Assembly: GCA_003533405.1 (NCBI GenBank)
Contig: DQDL01000089.1
Span: 1 to 10,194 of the forward strand
DNA: 10,194 nucleotides
Source: Clostridiales bacterium
GTDB taxonomy: Bacteria; Bacillota; Clostridia; Oscillospirales; Oscillospiraceae
Direction of reading: 5' to 3'
Both the position numbers and the translations under genes were made by a program. A model generated the notes under the pieces. The model worked only from the letters and a program-made list of their open reading frames with translations. It ran no database searches and was not told the DNA's origin. Below are positions 6,149 through 10,194 of the stretch, piece by piece (position 1 is the first letter of the stretch; each line of letters opens with the position of its first letter).

Positions 6149-6903
6149 GCAGGGTACATATGTTCAAAACGACAAAAGGGCTAATACTCCGAGAGGTAAA
6201 ATATAAGGAAGCCGACCGTATTCTGACCGTTCTGACCGAGGACATGGGCAAGATAACGGTCAAGGCTCGTGGCGCACTGCGCAAAAGCAGCAAGGTCGCT
6301 GCCGCAACGCAGCTTTTTGCGTTTTCCGAGCTAACGATGTTTGAAAACAAGGGCAGATGGTCTGTTAACGAAGGCTCGACCATTGAGGAGTTCAAGGGCT
6401 TAAGAAACGATATATCGGCGCTTGCACTTGCGGCGTACTTTGCCGAATGCGTCGAAGCGCTTGCCGATGAGGGAAGCCCCGACCCGGGCATGCTCCAGCT
6501 TATATTAAACTGCCTTTTTGCCCTGTCAAACGGCTTATACGACCAGCAGCATATCAAAACGGCATTTGAAATGCGCCTTATGCGTATAGCCGGCTACGAG
6601 CCCGACCTATCCGCATGCATTGTCTGCGGTGACCCCGAGCCCAAAGAACCAAGGTTCAGCCCGCAAAACGGAATTATCTGCTGCCGTGACTGCCGCAAAA
6701 GCATCTACGAGGCGAGCGTTATACTCTGCCCCGATTCGCTCAAGGCACTGAGGTATATCCTCTACGCCGAACCGAGAAAGCTCATGGCGTATTCCATACC
6801 GGAGGACGCTGCCCAAAAGGCAGCCGATGCTGCGGAGACATATCTGCTCACCCAGACCGAACGGAGATTTAACGCACTTAATTACTGGAAACAGGTGAAA
6901 TAA
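6145..6903 (+). CDS. recO: DNA repair protein RecO
   Basis: A 252-residue RecO of normal length. RecO works with RecR and RecF to load RecA on SSB-coated single-stranded DNA in gap repair, and anneals complementary strands. The N-terminal OB fold shows TKGLILREVKYKEADRILTVLTEDMGKITV with KARGALRKSSK after it. The zinc site is present: C158-x-x-C161 and C180-x-x-C183. The longest start, 6145, forms an ATGA overlap with yqzL. An ATG at 6160 has a weak AGGG five bases upstream and gives an N-terminus that lines up better with known RecO proteins, so the true protein may be five residues shorter. The stop overlaps the mutS2 start by one base (TAATG). Placement after era and yqzL is the usual Firmicutes arrangement. 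Confidence 0.93.
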   Translation: MSRVHMFKTTKGLILREVKYKEADRILTVLTEDMGKITVKARGALRKSSKVAAATQLFAFSELTMFENKGRWSVNEGSTIEEFKGLRNDISALALAAYFAECVEALADEGSPDPGMLQLILNCLFALSNGLYDQQHIKTAFEMRLMRIAGYEPDLSACIVCGDPEPKEPRFSPQNGIICCRDCRKSIYEASVILCPDSLKALRYILYAEPRKLMAYSIPEDAAQKAADAAETYLLTQTERRFNALNYWKQVK

Positions 6904-9275
6904 TGGACTTTTACGAAAAATCGCTAAATACCCTTGAACTGCCTACCGTGCTTCAAATGCTGGCAGCCGAGGCCGTGTCCGACGGGGCAAAGGAAGCGGC
7001 GCTCAAGCTTCTGCCCTCGGACGATAAATATGAGGTCAAGCGGAGATTGGACGAGACAAGCTCTGCTAAAACGATGATGGTCGTGAGGGGAAGTCCCTCG
7101 TTTTCGGGCGTAAAGGATGTGAGAGCGTCGCTGTCACGAGCCGACCTCGGCGGCAGCCTCAACACTCTTGAGCTTCTTAGCATAGCGAGAGTATTGCAGT
7201 GCTCAAGGCTCGTCAAGGCATACATTGCCGATGATGCCGTCGGCAAAACGACGATCGACTATCTTTTCTCGGCACTTCACGCAAACCGCTTTCTTGAGGA
7301 GAAGATAACCTCCTCCATCGTCGGCGAGGATGAGATAGCCGACAGTGCATCGTCCGAGCTTGCGAACATCCGCCGCAAGATAAGAGCGGCAAGCGCAAGA
7401 GTGCGTGACTCGCTGCAAAAGATAATTTCCTCGCCGTCATACGCCAAGGCACTGCAGGAGCCTATAATCACCATGCGCTCGGATCGCTTTGTCGTCCCCG
7501 TCAAGGCCGAGCACAAAGGCGCAATACCCGGGCTTGTGCATGATATCTCATCCTCCGGCGCAACGCTTTTTATCGAGCCCATGGGCGCTGTCAAGGCGAA
7601 TAACGAGCTTCGTGAGCTTGCGGCAAAGGAAAAAACGGAGATAGAGCGCATTTTGGCCGAGCTCTCCGCCGAGTGTGCAGAGCACGCAAACGACATATCT
7701 TCCGATTACAATCTGCTTATTCAGCTTGATTTGATCTTTGCAAAGGCCAAGCTTTCGTATAAGTTAGACTGCTCTCAGCCGGAGCTTCGTGAAAAGGGCA
7801 TAGTGTTCAGAAACGCACGCCACCCGCTGCTGCAAAAGGGCAAGGCCGTGCCCATAAGCCTAGAACTGGGCGAGGACTATGACACGCTCGTCATCACAGG
7901 CCCGAACACCGGCGGCAAGACCGTCACGCTCAAGACCATAGGCTTACTCAACATAATGGCTCAGTGCGGCCTGCACATCCCCGCCGAGGACGGAAGCGGC
8001 GTTCCGGTGTACAAGCATATTCTCGCCGATATAGGCGACGAGCAGAGCATAGAGCAAAATCTCTCGACCTTCTCGGCACATATGACCAACATAGTGCATA
8101 TATTAGCTGAGTGCGGCGAAGGCTCGCTGTTGCTTTTCGATGAGCTCGGTGCAGGAACAGACCCCACCGAGGGTGCGGCACTGGCTATCGCCGTCATCGA
8201 AAATGCGAGACAGCGCGGTGCTACCATTGCAGCCACGACCCACTATGCCGAGCTCAAGGTCTACGCCACCAGCGAAAGCGGCATCCAGAACGCTTCGTGT
8301 GAGTTTGATGTGGAGACGCTGCGTCCGACCTACAGGTTGCTTGTCGGCATCCCCGGTAAGTCAAACGCCTTTGCGATATCCCGCAGACTGGGGCTTGACG
8401 ATGCGATCATTGAGGACGCAAAGCGCCGTGTCGGCGTTCAGAACGCAGACTTTGAGGCAACCATCGAAAAGCTCGAGAAAACAAGACTTCTGCTCGAACG
8501 GGACAGGGCGGAGGCGGCAAAGAAGCTCCGTGAGGCTGAGGAAAACGCAAAGAAAGCGGCTTTTTTGAGAGCGGAGCTTGCCGTAAGGCTCGAAAAGGCA
8601 GACGAAAAGTCACGCAAGGAGGCAGAGCGCATCATCGAGGATGCCCGCCGCACTGCCGAGGAGACCTTTGCCGAGCTTGACGAGATGCGTCGCCACGCAA
8701 ACGAGCAGGAGGAGGCGCAGAGAGTCAACGAGGCGCGCAGCGAGCTTCGCCGCAAGCTCAACGAGCATGAGGGCAAACTCAAGACCGCAAAGCCCGAGCC
8801 GCCCCGTGAGGAGAAAAAATCTGCCCGCAATGCCGAGGTCGGTGACACGGTGGAGATACTCTCCATGGGCGTCAAGGCCGAGGTCGTAGGCGTAAACTCC
8901 GACGGCAGTTTGGAGCTCAAGGCCGGCATCATGAATGTCAAGGCAAAGCAGAGTGAGGTCTGCCTTGTTGAGGGCAAGGCGGCAAAGAAAAAGGTCAGCT
9001 ACAATATACAGAGCAGTACCGTGAGAAGCGCCGTCAGCTCCGAGATAGACCTGCGAGGCATGGAATCGATAGAGGCGGTTAACGCAGCGGAAATGTATAT
9101 AGACAACGCAGTTATGGCTAAACTTAGCACAGTGACCATCATCCACGGCAAGGGCACAGGCGCACTTCGTGCGGCGATACACCAGATGCTAAAACGCAAC
9201 AAAGCCGTTAAATCGTTCAGACTTGGCCGATACGGCGAAGGCGAGACGGGCGTGACAATAGTCGAATTGAAGTAA
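6903..9275 (+). CDS. mutS2: MutS2 ATPase/endonuclease with Smr domain
   Basis: A 790-residue full-length MutS2. MutS2 is a MutS paralogue without the mismatch-recognition domains. It has been linked to suppression of homologous recombination and, in Bacillus subtilis, to rescue of collided ribosomes. Order of domains: core and clamp helices (about 1-300); ATPase with Walker A GPNTGGKT (333-340), Walker B LLLFDELGAGTD (D413, E414) and the TTHY block near 440; a long charged coiled coil rich in Ala, Glu, Lys and Arg (about 510-625); a small KOW-like barrel beginning VGDTVEILSMG (about 643); and the Smr nuclease domain (about 714-790) with DLRG (716-719) and HGKGTG (748-753). Key residues are intact. 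The ATG overlaps the recO stop by one base, with AGGTGA four bases upstream. It appears to be the last gene of the run; a 121-base AT-rich gap follows. Confidence 0.96.
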   Translation: MDFYEKSLNTLELPTVLQMLAAEAVSDGAKEAALKLLPSDDKYEVKRRLDETSSAKTMMVVRGSPSFSGVKDVRASLSRADLGGSLNTLELLSIARVLQCSRLVKAYIADDAVGKTTIDYLFSALHANRFLEEKITSSIVGEDEIADSASSELANIRRKIRAASARVRDSLQKIISSPSYAKALQEPIITMRSDRFVVPVKAEHKGAIPGLVHDISSSGATLFIEPMGAVKANNELRELAAKEKTEIERILAELSAECAEHANDISSDYNLLIQLDLIFAKAKLSYKLDCSQPELREKGIVFRNARHPLLQKGKAVPISLELGEDYDTLVITGPNTGGKTVTLKTIGLLNIMAQCGLHIPAEDGSGVPVYKHILADIGDEQSIEQNLSTFSAHMTNIVHILAECGEGSLLLFDELGAGTDPTEGAALAIAVIENARQRGATIAATTHYAELKVYATSESGIQNASCEFDVETLRPTYRLLVGIPGKSNAFAISRRLGLDDAIIEDAKRRVGVQNADFEATIEKLEKTRLLLERDRAEAAKKLREAEENAKKAAFLRAELAVRLEKADEKSRKEAERIIEDARRTAEETFAELDEMRRHANEQEEAQRVNEARSELRRKLNEHEGKLKTAKPEPPREEKKSARNAEVGDTVEILSMGVKAEVVGVNSDGSLELKAGIMNVKAKQSEVCLVEGKAAKKKVSYNIQSSTVRSAVSSEIDLRGMESIEAVNAAEMYIDNAVMAKLSTVTIIHGKGTGALRAAIHQMLKRNKAVKSFRLGRYGEGETGVTIVELK

Positions 9276-9323
9276 AAGCCGCCGATTACTTTTGAAAATA
9301 ATGTGTAATTCTACGAAATAGAC

Positions 9324-9343
9324 AAAATCGGTTGACGATTTTT
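9324..9343 (+). terminator. Weak hairpin after mutS2, possible terminator
   Basis: Arms 9324-9330 (AAAATCG) and 9336-9342 pair over 7 bp around a 5-base loop and end in a T run (9339-9343). The stem has only two GC pairs and overlaps the -35 of the ptsH promoter, so it may be accidental. No better terminator for mutS2 is visible in the gap. Confidence 0.25.
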
Positions 9344-9360
9344 AAATAATTTGCTAAAGT
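9332..9360 (+). promoter_or_regulatory. Extended -10 vegetative promoter for ptsH
   Basis: TTGACG (9332-9337) is followed after 17 bases by TAAAGT (9355-9360), with TG at 9352-9353 forming an extended -10. This is five of six at -35 and four of six at -10 with ideal spacing, in an AT-rich gap. Transcription would begin near 9367, giving a leader of about 30 bases. This is the clearest housekeeping promoter in the window. Confidence 0.65.
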
Positions 9361-9365
9361 AGGGG

Positions 9366-9381
9366 TAATCTTTAAGGATTA
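9366..9381 (+). promoter_or_regulatory. Near-perfect 16-base palindrome at the ptsH transcription start
   Basis: TAATCTTTAAGGATTA is symmetric at seven of eight position pairs and sits at the predicted start of transcription, just before the RBS. It could be an operator or a short leader hairpin (the odd pair is U-G in RNA). It does not look like a catabolite-responsive element. Function unknown; it may be chance in AT-rich DNA. Confidence 0.25.
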
Positions 9382-9383
9382 TG

Positions 9384-9388
9384 AGGAG
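9384..9388 (+). promoter_or_regulatory. Ribosome binding site that sets the ptsH start
   Basis: AGGAG lies eight bases before ATG at 9397. An in-frame GTG at 9388 would overlap this site and is therefore rejected. The ATG start also places the two phosphorylation sites of HPr at exactly residues 15 and 46. Confidence 0.8.
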
Positions 9389-9396
9389 TGGCGATC

Positions 9397-9660
9397 ATGG
9401 TAACAAAAGAAGTAGTTATTAACAATCAGGTTGGACTCCATGCCAGACCCGCAACTTTCTTTATTCAGAAAGCCAACGAGTTTAAAAGCAGCATTTGGAT
9501 CGAGAAGGAAGACAGAAGAGTCAACGCAAAGAGCCTTCTTGGTGTTCTCTCGCTCGGCATCGTTAAGGGTACTGCCGTTAATCTGATAGCCGACGGTGCT
9601 GACGAGGCGACCGCAGTTGATACACTGTCCGAACTCATCGCATCTGACTTTACCGAATAA
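9397..9660 (+). CDS. ptsH: Phosphocarrier protein HPr
   Basis: An 87-residue HPr. HPr carries phosphate from PEP via Enzyme I (at His15) to sugar-specific EII proteins, and in Firmicutes is also phosphorylated by HPr kinase at Ser46 for carbon catabolite control. Counting from ATG 9397, the active-site loop GLHARPA gives His15 and Arg17, and the segment NAKSLLGVLSLGI gives Ser46, so both sites are intact and this is not Crh, which lacks His15. The start is fixed by AGGAG eight bases upstream; a GTG three codons earlier is unlikely. The gene has its own promoter (9332-9360) and is not followed by ptsI, so Enzyme I must lie elsewhere. Codon choice looks more restricted than in its neighbours, as expected for an abundant protein. 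HPr may also act without a full PTS, as a regulator only; the window cannot tell. Confidence 0.95.
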   Translation: MVTKEVVINNQVGLHARPATFFIQKANEFKSSIWIEKEDRRVNAKSLLGVLSLGIVKGTAVNLIADGADEATAVDTLSELIASDFTE

Positions 9661-9675
9661 TTACTAAAACGGAGC

Positions 9676-9703
9676 TAAGGGCGTGTTTGTTGACACGCCC
9701 TTA
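9676..9703 (+). terminator. Hairpin after ptsH, probable terminator
   Basis: Arms 9676-9686 and 9693-9703 are perfectly complementary over 11 bp (core GGGCGTGT) around a 6-base loop. The U tract after it is poor (TTAATTGCT), so termination may be partial. It lies 16 bases after the ptsH stop and 14 bases before the next start. Besides ending ptsH mRNA, it could protect its 3' end. Confidence 0.55.
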
Positions 9704-9716
9704 ATTGCTATGTAAG

Positions 9717-10194
9717 ATGAAAAAGGAAAACAAAGCAATACTGCAAATGCTCACCTGCGCCGCTCTATGGAGCATAGCAGGCATATTCATAAAACTCATA
9801 CCGTGGAATGCGTTTGCCATCTCGAGCCTGCGCAGCCTTTTTGCGGGCATTACGGTTTTTGCTTTTATAAAAATAAAGGGCTATAAGATATCGATAAACC
9901 GTCGCACCTTGACTGCGGGTATACTTATGTCGCTCGTCTACACCGCTTTTGTCGGCGCAAATAAGCTCACTACTGCCGCAAATGCTATCGTTCTGCAATT
10001 TACCGCACCGCTGTTTATCGTCATTTTCTCTGCGATATTCTTTAAGCAGAAGATAAAACGAGCCGACATTACTGCGGTTTTGTGTACAATGATCGGCATA
10101 TCGATGTTCTTCTTTGATAAGCTCGAGGGAGGCTACCTCGCCGGCAACTTAGTTGCCATTTTGGCGGGTGCGCTCATGGGCGGCATGTATATGG
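9717..10194 (+). CDS. EamA/DMT-superfamily transporter, 5' part only
   Basis: The first 159 codons of an integral membrane protein of the drug/metabolite transporter (EamA) superfamily; it runs off the window end with no stop. These carriers normally have ten transmembrane helices in two repeated EamA domains, and about five are visible here: roughly 8-28, 33-52, 66-84, 88-108 and 116-134, with another beginning near 141. Typical features are the ALWSIAGIFIKLIP segment in helix 1, the SLRSLFAG block in helix 2 and LTTAANAIVLQFTAPLF leading into helix 4. The ATG at 9717 gives a natural lysine-rich N-terminus (MKKENK), but there is no clear Shine-Dalgarno; a TTG at 9705 is an unlikely alternative. 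It lies 14 bases after a hairpin, so it may be expressed by read-through from ptsH. Substrate cannot be predicted. Confidence 0.85.
   Translation, partial: MKKENKAILQMLTCAALWSIAGIFIKLIPWNAFAISSLRSLFAGITVFAFIKIKGYKISINRRTLTAGILMSLVYTAFVGANKLTTAANAIVLQFTAPLFIVIFSAIFFKQKIKRADITAVLCTMIGISMFFFDKLEGGYLAGNLVAILAGALMGGMYM

Noticed and set aside
8438..8977. A 179-codon serine-rich minus-strand frame
   Set aside because: It is the mirror of the Ala/Glu/Lys-rich coiled coil of MutS2; serine-rich low-complexity translation is the expected shadow of such codons.
8610..9182. A 190-codon minus-strand frame with Leu/Cys-rich, membrane-like look
   Set aside because: It opposes the conserved MutS2 linker and Smr domain, where all key motifs are intact, so it is a shadow frame.
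1..10194. A new defence, mobile or biosynthetic system
   Set aside because: All genes fall in known core families and there are no repeats, integrase, transposase, toxin-antitoxin, CRISPR or tRNA signals; the window reads as conserved chromosome.

Overview
The window looks like chromosomal core DNA from an anaerobic, endospore-forming Firmicute of class Clostridia, plausibly near the Oscillospirales. The grounds are: spore genes of the YlbJ, YqfC and YqfD families; the Firmicutes order yqfC-yqfD-phoH-ybeY-era-yqzL-recO; a MutS2 with a C-terminal Smr domain; an HPr with both His15 and Ser46; moderate GC; and tight packing with many overlapping start and stop codons. The taxonomic placement is inferred from gene content only. 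I see no mobile element, CRISPR array, tRNA or rRNA.

Layout. (1) 4-1115, plus strand: two half-size chromate-transporter (CHR) proteins, joined by an ATGA overlap. (2) 1112-2071, minus strand: YlbJ/SpoVV, an integral membrane sporulation protein, convergent with the CHR pair; their stop codons overlap. A good intrinsic terminator for the CHR transcript lies inside the ylbJ coding region. (3) 2072-2145: a short divergent control region. (4) 2146-9275, plus strand: a long run of yqfC, yqfD, phoH, ybeY, era, a 42-codon yqzL-like gene, recO and mutS2, mostly touching or overlapping. The longest gap, between era and yqzL, holds an imperfect hairpin that would mask the yqzL ribosome binding site. 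(5) 9276-9396: an AT-rich gap with a convincing extended -10 promoter, followed by ptsH (HPr). (6) 9675-9703: a hairpin, then the 5' part of an EamA/DMT-type transporter cut by the window end.

The long run joins two mother-cell sporulation genes (yqfC, yqfD) to housekeeping genes for rRNA maturation and 30S assembly (ybeY, era, perhaps phoH), recombinational repair (recO), and recombination control or ribosome rescue (mutS2). Several neighbours known from Bacillus (pgpH/yqfF, dgkA, cdd) are absent. Because the distal genes are needed in growing cells, a vegetative promoter is expected upstream or inside; an AT-rich patch late in yqfD carries one candidate.

I found no undescribed multi-gene system. 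The points most worth a second look are the regulatory structures: the antisense-embedded terminator, the hairpin over the yqzL start, and the small yqzL gene itself.
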